Shown: positions 1 to 6,816 of the stretch, piece by piece | Position numbering within the stretch: the first letter of the stretch is position 1 | Layout of the letters: each line of letters begins with the position of its first letter | Origin: CAZGYE01 sp964530165 | GTDB taxonomy: Bacteria; Planctomycetota; Planctomycetia; Planctomycetales; Planctomycetaceae | Assembly: GCA_964530165.1 (NCBI GenBank) | Contig: CAZGYE010000100.1 | Coordinates: 1 to 17,181 of the forward strand | Direction of reading: 5' to 3' | Length of the DNA stretch: 17,181 bases | The notes under the pieces: generated by a model | The model's database searches: none | What the model saw: only the letters and a program-made list of their open reading frames with translations | Told to the model about the DNA's origin: nothing | Translations under genes and position numbers: made by a program

Positions 1-18
1 AGAAAAACTCGCAGCCTG

Positions 19-44
19 AAACTTGACTCATTCACAACAAGTTT
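19..44 (-). terminator. Possible weak terminator hairpin downstream of rsmE
   Basis: A 7-bp perfect inverted repeat, AAACTTG at 19-25 and CAAGTTT at 38-44 with a 12-base loop, lies 16 bases past the rsmE stop. The stem is AT-rich, and the nearest T-run on the minus strand (positions 4-8) is about ten bases beyond it, so this is not a textbook intrinsic terminator. The rest of 1-59 shows nothing else I can support. Confidence 0.25.
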
Positions 45-59
45 TGACCTTCAAGTCTT

Positions 60-770
60 CTAGCGGCAGACGAAGAAGGATGAGAACGCAACCGCGGCTG
101 TTTCGATGCGGAGGGTGCGGGGCCCTAGATTGACGCACTTCGCACCGGCATCGACGGCCTGCTGGATTTCGTCGCTGGCGAGGCCTCCTTCCGATCCGAC
201 GCACACCAGGACCGGTCCGCCTGGACGTTTCGCCGGCGAGCACACTTCGCTGATCGGTGTTCCGCTCGCTTGCGCCACGAACACGTTTCGGCCGGGAAAC
301 TCGCGAGCGACCAAATCGTCCCACGTTGTCACGGTGTCGATCTGCATCAGACGACTTCGGCCCGACTGCTTGCAGGCGGCGATCACCGTTTGTCGCATTT
401 TTTCCAGCTTGCCGCTGCCGGGATCGACAACGCTGTGTTTCGTGCGAAGCGGTATGAGACGCGCGATTCCCAGCTCGGTCGCCTTTTCGACCAGCCAGCG
501 GAAACGGTCGCCCTTGGGGACGGCGGCGGCCAGGATGACCGGGAATGGCGTCTCCGGCGAGTGCGAATGGGTCCGCACAATCCGCAGCTCGGCCGAGTTT
601 CTTGTGAGTCGTACAACGTCAGCCGTCGCTTCGATCCCCTGACCGTCGAATAGCCGGACCGTCTGTCCCGCTTTCATGCGCAGCACGTGGATCAGGTGGT
701 GCGCCTCCGGACCGGAGAGCTGGACCGTCTGCACGTCCAGCGGCGCGGGCAAATAGAAGCGGTGATCCAT
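60..770 (-). CDS. rsmE: 16S rRNA (uracil-1498-N3)-methyltransferase RsmE
   Basis: SPOUT-class methyltransferase that uses SAM to methylate N3 of U1498 in 16S rRNA of the assembled 30S subunit. The 236-residue length is normal for the family. Visible motifs are an N-terminal PUA-like part with HLIHVLR (25-31), then KGDRFRWLVEKATELG (86-101), the KQSGRS segment (134-139), the trefoil-knot SAM loop VGSEGG (191-196) and the C-terminal LGPRTLRIETAA (215-226). The open frame runs upstream far beyond this ATG, but that part is antisense to the ATPase gene and unlike RsmE; the family N-terminus (MDHRFYLP) fixes the start at 770. A possible Shine-Dalgarno AAGGA lies about 11 bases upstream. It is transcribed divergently from the ATPase gene across a 50-base gap. 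Confidence 0.95.
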   Translation of the reverse strand: MDHRFYLPAPLDVQTVQLSGPEAHHLIHVLRMKAGQTVRLFDGQGIEATADVVRLTRNSAELRIVRTHSHSPETPFPVILAAAVPKGDRFRWLVEKATELGIARLIPLRTKHSVVDPGSGKLEKMRQTVIAACKQSGRSRLMQIDTVTTWDDLVAREFPGRNVFVAQASGTPISEVCSPAKRPGGPVLVCVGSEGGLASDEIQQAVDAGAKCVNLGPRTLRIETAAVAFSSFFVCR

Positions 771-809
771 TCCGCAAATCGTCCTTATGTTCTGCTTTCG
801 AATGAACCG

Positions 810-815
810 ATTATA
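810..815 (-). promoter_or_regulatory. Candidate -10 box for rsmE in the 50-base divergent gap
   Basis: A perfect TATAAT lies on the minus strand about 40 bases upstream of the rsmE ATG. No convincing -35 hexamer is seen 16-18 bases further upstream, where the sequence is already inside the ATPase coding region. The plus-strand neighbour has no obvious Shine-Dalgarno before its ATG at 821. Confidence 0.35.
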
Positions 816-820
816 ACAAC

Positions 821-1618
821 ATGTACGAAACCTACTGGGGCCTTTCGCAATCCCCCTTCCAAAATTCGACCGGCAACGGCCGATTCCATGAGAATCCCGT
901 GCACGAAGAGGCACTGGCCAGACTCCTCTACCTGGTCGAACAGCAGCGACGGTGCGGACTGCTGATCGGGCCGAGGGGTACGGGAAAGTCGTTGCTGCTC
1001 GGCGTGCTGGCGGGACAGATTCGGCGGACACAACGTCAGGTCGCGCAGGTCGATTTGCACGGGCTGGGTGGTTTCGACATGCTCTGGCAGTTGGCGGCGG
1101 CACTGCGTCTCGCTCCGGGAGGGTCTGATTCACAGCTTGCGTTGTGGCGGAAAATTGAAGATCACCTGAAAGGGCTCCAGTTGGCACGCATGCAGACCGT
1201 GTTGATTTTCGATTCCCTCGACCGTGCCCTGGACGACTGTGTGCAGACGCTCCAGCGACTACTGCATCTCCAAAACGGCCCATCGTGCTGGACGACGACA
1301 ATCGTCTCGTCTCGGTCCGTCCGGCCCTCTGCGTTCTCGGATCGGCTCTCCGAGCTGGCCGACTTGCGGATTGAGCTCTCCGCCATGGACCGGCGGCAGA
1401 CCGGTCTCTACGTCCGGCAGGCATTGAGAAACGCCGGTTCCGATCGCGAGCTGTTTGCTGCGGGCGCTCTGGACCGTCTGTTTGAACGAACAGGCGGCGT
1501 GCTTCGCGCGGTGAATCGGTTGTGCGATCTGTCGCTTCTGGCCGCGATGAGCCAAACGTGTGAGAGGGTCGATGCGGCCGTCATCGACGCGGCCGCTGGA
1601 TTGACGATCCTCGAGTGA
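821..1618 (+). CDS. ExeA/GspA-like AAA ATPase
   Basis: Compact 265-residue AAA+ ATPase of the ExeA/TniB-like group. The N-terminus MYETYWGLSQSPFQ (1-14) is the family's typical opening. The P-loop GPRGTGKS is at 50-57, the Walker B strand VLIFD at 127-131, a sensor-1-like strand TTTIVSSR at 158-165 and a sensor-2-like GGVLRAVNRL at 225-234. The usual catalytic Glu after the Walker B Asp is Ser here (D131-S132). It lacks the C-terminal peptidoglycan-binding region of full-length ExeA. ExeA proteins help assemble type II secretion secretins. A GspF/pseudopilin operon lies about 12 kb away in this window, but a link is inference, because planctomycetes carry several such ATPases. The start is fixed by the family N-terminus. 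A HAD gene follows on the same strand. Confidence 0.8.
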   Translation: MYETYWGLSQSPFQNSTGNGRFHENPVHEEALARLLYLVEQQRRCGLLIGPRGTGKSLLLGVLAGQIRRTQRQVAQVDLHGLGGFDMLWQLAAALRLAPGGSDSQLALWRKIEDHLKGLQLARMQTVLIFDSLDRALDDCVQTLQRLLHLQNGPSCWTTTIVSSRSVRPSAFSDRLSELADLRIELSAMDRRQTGLYVRQALRNAGSDRELFAAGALDRLFERTGGVLRAVNRLCDLSLLAAMSQTCERVDAAVIDAAAGLTILE

Positions 1619-1649
1619 CGCGTGACAATGGCCTTCGGGAATTTTTGAA

Positions 1650-1670
1650 TTGTCAATCGTCAATGGGCAA
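1650..1670. repeat. Heptanucleotide tandem repeat, locus A
   Basis: Three 7-base units (TTGTCAA, TCGTCAA, TGGGCAA), preceded in phase by TTTTGAA at 1643-1649, lie between the ATPase stop and the HAD gene. The opening GAATT-GTCAATCGTCAAT closely matches locus B at 3566-3584. The array overlaps one of the possible HAD start codons (ATG at 1663). Confidence 0.6.
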
Positions 1671-1674
1671 TCCC

Positions 1675-2349
1675 ATGCACGTTTGTTTGTTCGACATCGA
1701 CGGAACACTGCTCGACACGGGTGGTGCCGGGCAGGCGGCCATGGAAGCCGCGATGCGGTCGGAATTCGACGCCGCTCGCCCGCTGGAAGGCATTTCGACC
1801 GCCGGCAGGACCGATCGGGCGATCGCCGCCGATCTGCTCCAGTACTACAAACTGCCGGCCGATGCCCGGACGTTCGAGCGGTTCACGTCGGCATATCTGG
1901 GTCATTTGCCCGAACAGCTTGCCGCGTGTGGCGGGCTGATCCTGCCGGGGGTTCCCGGACTGCTTCGAGCGCTGGCTGACCGCGACGACGTGGTGCTGGG
2001 ACTGCTCACCGGGAATTTTCGCGAGGGCGCCCGATTGAAGCTCAAGCACTACCGGCTGTATCACCATTTCGAGTTCGGTGGTTTCGGCGATCACCACCTC
2101 GATCGCGACGACGTCGCCCGTGAAGCGTTGGCCGAAGTCCACCGGCGACTGGACGGCCAGGTGCGGTTGGAGCACGTGTGGGTCGTCGGCGATACGCCCC
2201 ACGACGTCCGCTGCGGCCGAGCCATCGGAGCGAAAGTCGTCGCCGTCGGGACGGGTCTGTTTCCCATCGCCGACCTCGAAGCGGCCGAGCCCGATCATCT
2301 GCTGCCCGACCTCGCCGATCCGCAACCGCTGCTGAGTTTGTTGGAGTAG
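1675..2349 (+). CDS. HAD-superfamily hydrolase, phosphoglycolate phosphatase-like
   Basis: Soluble Mg-dependent phosphatase of the haloacid dehalogenase superfamily, 224 residues from this start. Motif I FDIDGT (6-11) holds the nucleophile D7 and acid/base D9. An alpha-helical cap follows (about 18-85). Motif II is LLTGN (110-114, T112), the motif III lysine is K122 or K124, and motif IV is GDTPHD (172-177). This resembles phosphoglycolate phosphatase/beta-phosphoglucomutase-type enzymes; the substrate cannot be read from sequence. Starts are ambiguous: ATG 1675 puts motif I right at the N-terminus as is usual; ATG 1663 lies in the heptamer array; GTG 1615 overlaps the ATPase stop (GTGA). None has a strong Shine-Dalgarno. 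The stop is 4 bases before the next gene. Confidence 0.85.
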   Translation: MHVCLFDIDGTLLDTGGAGQAAMEAAMRSEFDAARPLEGISTAGRTDRAIAADLLQYYKLPADARTFERFTSAYLGHLPEQLAACGGLILPGVPGLLRALADRDDVVLGLLTGNFREGARLKLKHYRLYHHFEFGGFGDHHLDRDDVAREALAEVHRRLDGQVRLEHVWVVGDTPHDVRCGRAIGAKVVAVGTGLFPIADLEAAEPDHLLPDLADPQPLLSLLE

Positions 2350-2353
2350 CCAA

Positions 2354-3541
2354 GTGAAACGCCGTGAATTCCTGGAAGTCGCCGCCGGTGGCGCGGCGCT
2401 GGCAAGCCTCGACGGAGCCGTCAACGTTGTTGCGCGGGCGACCGAGAAGAACGAAGAAGAGAAGAAGCTGTTTCGCGTCTGGGCCATGGGATGTTCTCAC
2501 GTGGGAACCGATCTGCGGGCCGGGAAGCGGGAAAGTCTGGCTGAGGCGATCCGCCACTCCGAGCAGGGGGGCAAGCAGGGCGGACCGCCGTTCGAGTGGG
2601 ACGTCGCCGTGCATCTGGGCGACCTGTCGGGCGAGCAGGGGCCTCCCGCTGACAAGGAAGGCGGTGAAGTCGTCCGGCAGTTTGCGGCCGCCAGCAAGCA
2701 TCGCCGGGAAGACTTTTTCAACGTGGCCGGCAATCACGACGCCAGCGGCCCCAATCAGCCGTCGATGGGTTGGTTCCGCAAGTGGGTCGATCCCACCGGC
2801 GAGAACACCACGTTCTCTGGAGTCGATCCCGAAAAGCGACGCTACAAGGTCGAAGGAACCTGGGAACGGTATGCATTCCGTGCCGGCAATCTGCTGTTTC
2901 TGATGATGTCGGACCGCAACGACGGTGGGCCTCCGGTCGGTCGCGGCGAGCGGGGCGGTTATCCGGCCGGCGCGGTCACCGGCGAAACGTTCGAGTGGTG
3001 GAAGAACAGGATCGAGTCGAACCAGGATTCCGTCATCATTTCAGCCCACCATCACATGCTCAAGGAGACGACGCTCTATTCGGATGAGTACGGCGGCTTT
3101 CAGAAAGACGCGAAGGGCAGGTACAAGTCGTTCTACCACGGTTATTTTCCGGACGGCGCACCGAAGGGGGCTTCGTATCTGTACTTTGTTGACGGCAAGC
3201 CGGACGCGCAGGCGTTCGAGGGGTATCTGGCGGAGCACCCGAACGCCATCGAGTTTTGGCTGGGCGGGCATACGCACACAAATCCCGACGACCGCCAGGG
3301 AGACCGCACGCACATCGAGCGCAAATGGGGCGTGAACTTCATTAACTGTGCAGCACTGACGCGGTATCATGGTCGCCGGCAGAACTGTTTGCCCATGAGC
3401 CGGCTGCTGACGTTCACGCACGGAAGTAAGAAGGTGCGGGTCCAGTGCTATCTACACACTTCCGACCACGCGAAACAGGGCTGGTACGCGAACGTCGAAC
3501 GGGTCGTCGAGCTGGGTCGGCCGTTCCAACTCACTCGGTAG
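2354..3541 (+). CDS. Tat-exported calcineurin-like metallophosphoesterase
   Basis: A 395-residue protein starting at GTG 2354, with a GGAG ribosome site 7 bases upstream that overlaps the end of the HAD gene, suggesting co-translation. The N-terminus has a twin-arginine signal, KRREFLEV followed by an Ala/Gly-rich stretch (2-30), so export in folded form is likely. Metallophosphoesterase motifs are CSH (47-49, in place of the usual DxH), HLGDLSG (87-93), GNHD (126-129), AHHH (231-234) and GGHTH (304-308), which together would bind a dinuclear metal centre. Family activities range from phosphomonoesterase to phosphodiesterase; the substrate is unknown. It is followed by a convergent ALDH gene with only 30 bases between, partly heptamer repeat, and no clear hairpin terminator. 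Confidence 0.85.
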   Translation: MKRREFLEVAAGGAALASLDGAVNVVARATEKNEEEKKLFRVWAMGCSHVGTDLRAGKRESLAEAIRHSEQGGKQGGPPFEWDVAVHLGDLSGEQGPPADKEGGEVVRQFAAASKHRREDFFNVAGNHDASGPNQPSMGWFRKWVDPTGENTTFSGVDPEKRRYKVEGTWERYAFRAGNLLFLMMSDRNDGGPPVGRGERGGYPAGAVTGETFEWWKNRIESNQDSVIISAHHHMLKETTLYSDEYGGFQKDAKGRYKSFYHGYFPDGAPKGASYLYFVDGKPDAQAFEGYLAEHPNAIEFWLGGHTHTNPDDRQGDRTHIERKWGVNFINCAALTRYHGRRQNCLPMSRLLTFTHGSKKVRVQCYLHTSDHAKQGWYANVERVVELGRPFQLTR

Positions 3542-3570
3542 TTCCAAGACTTGAGACCGGCGCGGAATTC

Positions 3571-3598
3571 GTCAATCGTCAATCGCCAATCGCCAATC
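3571..3598. repeat. Heptanucleotide tandem repeat, locus B
   Basis: Four in-phase 7-base units: GTCAATC twice, then GCCAATC twice. It lies between the convergent phosphoesterase and ALDH genes and runs into the 3' end of the ALDH frame, where it encodes the last residues and the TGA stop. It shares its core with locus A. Confidence 0.75.
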
Positions 3599-5101
3599 GA
3601 TTCCCTGCGCCAGCGGCAAATCGCCGCCCCAATTGACGGTGCACGTCTGCCGGCGCATGTAAGCCTTCCACGCGTCGGACCCGGCCTCGCGGCCGCCGCC
3701 GGTCTCTTTTTCACCGCCGAACGCTCCGCCGATCTCCGCCCCGGATGTCCCGATGTTAACGTTGGCAATCCCACAGTCGCTGCCGGCCGGCGAGAGAAAT
3801 TGCTCCGCTTCGCGCAGGCTGTCGCTGAAGATCGCCGACGACAATCCTTGATCCACCGCGTTGTGCACACGAATCGCCTCATCGAGCGATTTGTAAGTCA
3901 TCACGTACAGCACCGGAGCAAACGTTTCTCTGCGAACGATGGGCATGTCGGGACGGGCGCGGACAATTGCCGGCTGGACGAAGTAGCCGGGTCGATCGAT
4001 CCGATCGCCGCCGTAAACGATCTCGCCGCCCTGCTCGCGAACCGTCTGCAGCGCCTCCTGCATTTGCTCGGCGGCCCGCTGATTGATGAGCGGCCCCATC
4101 AGCACGCCCTCTTCCCACGGGTCGCCAATCCGGATGCTCTGGTAAGCCGCGACGAGACGTTCCACGAGCGACTCGGCCTTCAATTCGTGCACGATCAGGC
4201 GGCGGAGCGTCGTGCAGCGCTGGCCCGCTGTGCCGACCGCGGCAAACAGCACCGCACGCAGGGCAAGCTCGACGTCGGCGTTTTCGGTCATGATGATCCC
4301 GTTGTTGCCGCCCAGTTCCAGCAGCACTCGGCCCAGTCGCCGGCCGACGGTCTCGGCGACAGAACGCCCCATCGCGCAGCTTCCGGTGGCCGAGATCAAC
4401 GGCAGGCGCCGGTCCTCGGCCATCCATTGGCCCATCGCATTTCCCGTTCCGATCGCAAGGTGAAAGACGCCCTGGAGCCCGGCCTCGGCCGTCACTCTGT
4501 TGACGATGTTCTGCACGGCGATGGCGGTCAGCGGCGCTTGTGGCGACGGTTTCCAGACGGTCGGATCGCCGCAAACCGCAGCCACGGCGGCGTTCCAGGC
4601 CCAAACGGCCACGGGGAAGTTGAAGGCGGTGATGACGCCTGCCACACCCAGCGGGTGCCACTGCTCGAACATACGGTGTCGCGGCCGTTCGCTGGCGATC
4701 GTCAACCCGTACAACTGGCGGGACAGACCCGTGGAGAAGTCGCACATGTCGATCATCTCCTGGACCTCGCCTTCCCCTTCGGTCCGAATTTTGCCGACCT
4801 CCAGAGTGACGAGCATTCCCAAATCTTCCTTGTGCCGGCGCAGCTCCACTCCCAGTTGACGCACGATCTCTCCGCGCTCCGGCGGTGGAACCATCCGCCA
4901 CGTCGTGAACGCTTTCTGTGCCGAGTGGACGACTTGCTCGTAATCGTCGCGCGACGCCGTCAGCACGCGGGCAATTGGCTCTCCCGTTGCCGGGTTCACC
5001 GAAACAAGCTCTCCGCCCGCCGGTTCCTTCAACCAGTCTCCGCAGTACACACCGCTGTTGACGTTTCGAATACCCAGACGCGCAAGAACATCGTCAAACA
5101 T
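3572..5101 (-). CDS. ALDH7-family aldehyde dehydrogenase (probable 2-aminoadipate-6-semialdehyde dehydrogenase)
   Basis: NAD(P)-dependent aldehyde dehydrogenase, 509 residues. Catalytic residues are visible: N161 in FNFP, K184 in WKPSP, E262 in LELGGNN and C296 in GQRCT. The C-terminal signature GREAGSDAWK is characteristic of antiquitin/ALDH7 enzymes, which oxidise alpha-aminoadipate semialdehyde (piperideine-6-carboxylate) to 2-aminoadipate in lysine breakdown. The family normally ends near LPLAQGI; here an extra DWRLAIDD tail and the stop come from the heptamer array. A GGGGGAA ribosome site lies about 6 bases upstream of the ATG. The gene follows the class III aminotransferase by 38 bases on the same strand, so the two are likely one operon. 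Assignment to ALDH7 is firm; the exact substrate is inferred. Confidence 0.9.
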   Translation of the reverse strand: MFDDVLARLGIRNVNSGVYCGDWLKEPAGGELVSVNPATGEPIARVLTASRDDYEQVVHSAQKAFTTWRMVPPPERGEIVRQLGVELRRHKEDLGMLVTLEVGKIRTEGEGEVQEMIDMCDFSTGLSRQLYGLTIASERPRHRMFEQWHPLGVAGVITAFNFPVAVWAWNAAVAAVCGDPTVWKPSPQAPLTAIAVQNIVNRVTAEAGLQGVFHLAIGTGNAMGQWMAEDRRLPLISATGSCAMGRSVAETVGRRLGRVLLELGGNNGIIMTENADVELALRAVLFAAVGTAGQRCTTLRRLIVHELKAESLVERLVAAYQSIRIGDPWEEGVLMGPLINQRAAEQMQEALQTVREQGGEIVYGGDRIDRPGYFVQPAIVRARPDMPIVRRETFAPVLYVMTYKSLDEAIRVHNAVDQGLSSAIFSDSLREAEQFLSPAGSDCGIANVNIGTSGAEIGGAFGGEKETGGGREAGSDAWKAYMRRQTCTVNWGGDLPLAQGIDWRLAIDD

Positions 5102-5114
5102 CGATTGTTCCCCC

Positions 5115-5134
5115 CGAACCGACTGGATGGTTCG
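5115..5134 (-). promoter_or_regulatory. Small hairpin beside the ALDH ribosome site
   Basis: CGAACC (5115-5120) and GGTTCG (5129-5134) form a 6-bp stem with an 8-base loop in the 38-base gap between aminotransferase and dehydrogenase. On the transcript it ends right at the G-rich ribosome site of the ALDH gene. It could tune translation or mRNA stability, or be chance. Confidence 0.25.
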
Positions 5135-5139
5135 TTTCC

Positions 5140-6543
5140 TCAGCTCTCAACCAACGCGGTCGTGGCTTTTTCGACTTCGGTCAGTGCTTCATCAAGAATG
5201 GCAATGGCCGTCTCCGCCTGCTGGCGATTGATGACCAACGGCGGCGAAAGACGGATGCTGTTCTCTCCGCAGCCGAGCAGCAACAGTCCCCTGCGGAAGC
5301 AGGTTTGTATCACGGCGTCACGTTCCAGGACGGCTCGCTGTTTGGTCACCCGATCCCGGACCAGCTCGATGCCGATCATCAGTCCCTTTCCGCGCACGTC
5401 GCCGATCAGAGGATGCCGTTGCTGTAAGGCGTCCAGTTGTGACATGAGGAATTGACCAGCGTTTGCTGCGTTCTCTGTCAGTTCCTCTTCGAGCAGGGCA
5501 ATCGTCTCCAACGCCGCGACGCACGAAACCGGATTGCCGCCAAACGTGCTGGCATGCGCGCCCGGCGGCCAATCCATGATGTCCTCTCCGGCAACGATCG
5601 CCCCTAACGGCATCCCCGAGGCAAGTCCCTTGGCCAAACAAATGATGTCCGGCTCGACGTCCCAATGCTCGATGGCGAACATCTTGCCGGTTCGTCCCAT
5701 GCCGCTTTGCACTTCGTCGGCAATGTAGAGGATGCCGTACCTCTCCGCCAGTGCTTTCAACCGCCAATGAAACTCCGGCGGCGGGACGATGTACCCGCCC
5801 TCTCCCTGAATCGGCTCGACGATGAACGCGGCCACTTCGTCGGGCGCAATCGTCTGACGAAACAGCGTGTTCTCGATGGCCTCGACGCAATCCAGGCAGC
5901 AATTCTCGCTCGTCCGTGAGAACGGGCAGCGGTAACAGTTGGGATAACTGACGTGCGTCACACCAGGCACGAGCGGCCCGAATCCCCGTCGCTGTGCCAC
6001 CTTGCTGGCCGTCAACGACAGCGCCCCCAAGGTCCGACCGTGAAACGCCCCCAAGAACGCAATCATCTGCTGCCGGGCGGTGTGATACCGGGCCAGCTTG
6101 AACGCCGCTTCGACCGACTCGGCCCCGGAATTTGTGAAGAAGACGCGCTTCGACGACTCTCCCGGTGCAATCTGGGCGAGTTTGCAAGCCAAGTCGCTTT
6201 GTGGCGCGTAATAGAAGTCGGTGCCCGACATGTGCAGCAGCGTTTCCGACTGACGCTGAATCGCCTCCACCACGCGCGGATGACAATGTCCCGTCGCGCA
6301 AACGGCAATGCCGGCCGTGAAGTCGAGAAACAGGTTGCCGTCGAGGTCCTCAATCACCGCCCCCTCTCCGCGGCGGACCGCCAGGGGATAGGCGCGCGTG
6401 TACGAAGGCGATGTGTGACCCTCGTCGGATTCGATCAACCGGCGCGCGTTCGGTCCCGGCAACTCGGTCCGAATATCCGGCACTTTGGTCAGATCGGTGC
6501 AAATCGGCATCACTGCTCCCGGTATCGAAAGACTCGAGGGCAT
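5140..6543 (-). CDS. Class III PLP aminotransferase (lysine-6-/4-aminobutyrate aminotransferase-like)
   Basis: Fold-type I PLP enzyme, 467 residues. Visible features are TELPGP (26-31), the phosphate-binding NSGAES (138-143), FHGRT (167-171), VEPIQGEGG (242-250), the cofactor Asp in IADEVQSG (D276) and the Schiff-base lysine K305 in LAKGLASG. Overall it resembles the archaeal-type GABA/ornithine aminotransferase and racemase branch, including a Cys-rich insert (C203, C206, C215, C216, C219). With the ALDH7 gene 38 bases downstream, the best guess is removal of the omega-amino group of lysine to give 2-aminoadipate semialdehyde; ornithine or GABA are alternatives. Two starts are credible: ATG 6543 (AGGA, 5-base spacing) and ATG 6510 (GGGAG, 5-base spacing); the second gives a more family-like N-terminus. 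Confidence 0.88.
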   Translation of the reverse strand: MPSSLSIPGAVMPICTDLTKVPDIRTELPGPNARRLIESDEGHTSPSYTRAYPLAVRRGEGAVIEDLDGNLFLDFTAGIAVCATGHCHPRVVEAIQRQSETLLHMSGTDFYYAPQSDLACKLAQIAPGESSKRVFFTNSGAESVEAAFKLARYHTARQQMIAFLGAFHGRTLGALSLTASKVAQRRGFGPLVPGVTHVSYPNCYRCPFSRTSENCCLDCVEAIENTLFRQTIAPDEVAAFIVEPIQGEGGYIVPPPEFHWRLKALAERYGILYIADEVQSGMGRTGKMFAIEHWDVEPDIICLAKGLASGMPLGAIVAGEDIMDWPPGAHASTFGGNPVSCVAALETIALLEEELTENAANAGQFLMSQLDALQQRHPLIGDVRGKGLMIGIELVRDRVTKQRAVLERDAVIQTCFRRGLLLLGCGENSIRLSPPLVINRQQAETAIAILDEALTEVEKATTALVES

Positions 6544-6742
6544 TAGAATCCTACGTCACAATCTGCAACGAGCAAGTGCGGCTGCGTTCGGGTTCGACCG
6601 ACTGACAGATGCAAGATCGTTACTTGATTGTTCGTAAGGAGTTAGCTGGCAGACGAACCGCCAAGAGGTCGCGCATGTTGAGTGTGATCACGCCAGCGAC
6701 ACACTGTTTCGGCAATCGCCGCTTGAGCGCAGTCAATTGGCC

Positions 6743-6816
6743 AGCGGAGGGGCGTCAGCCTCCTGATCTGCAGTGATTCGTCTCCGCGATTTCATCAGGG
6801 GGCTGACGACCCCGCT
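6743..6816. repeat. Long imperfect inverted repeat
   Basis: Arms of about 25 and 23 bases (6743-6767 and 6794-6816) pair with few mismatches around a 26-base loop. The shared core is GTCAGCC-[TC]-CCTGAT. The right arm enters the SGNH-TPR frame and provides its last six residues and the TGA stop (6795-6797). It may act as a terminator-like or REP-like structure after that gene. The rest of the 251-base gap 6544-6794 must contain the aminotransferase promoter, but I see no clear -35/-10 pair and no RNA gene. Confidence 0.6.

Noticed and set aside
771..1424. N-terminal extension of the rsmE frame
   Set aside because: It overlaps the ExeA-like gene on the opposite strand and reads as Arg/Ala/Pro-rich shadow; RsmE proteins start at the equivalent of position 770.
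3551..5455. 634-codon plus-strand open frame opposite the ALDH gene
   Set aside because: It is antisense to a clearly recognisable dehydrogenase, has low-complexity Arg/His-rich composition and no family features; long antisense frames are common in GC-rich codon-biased DNA.
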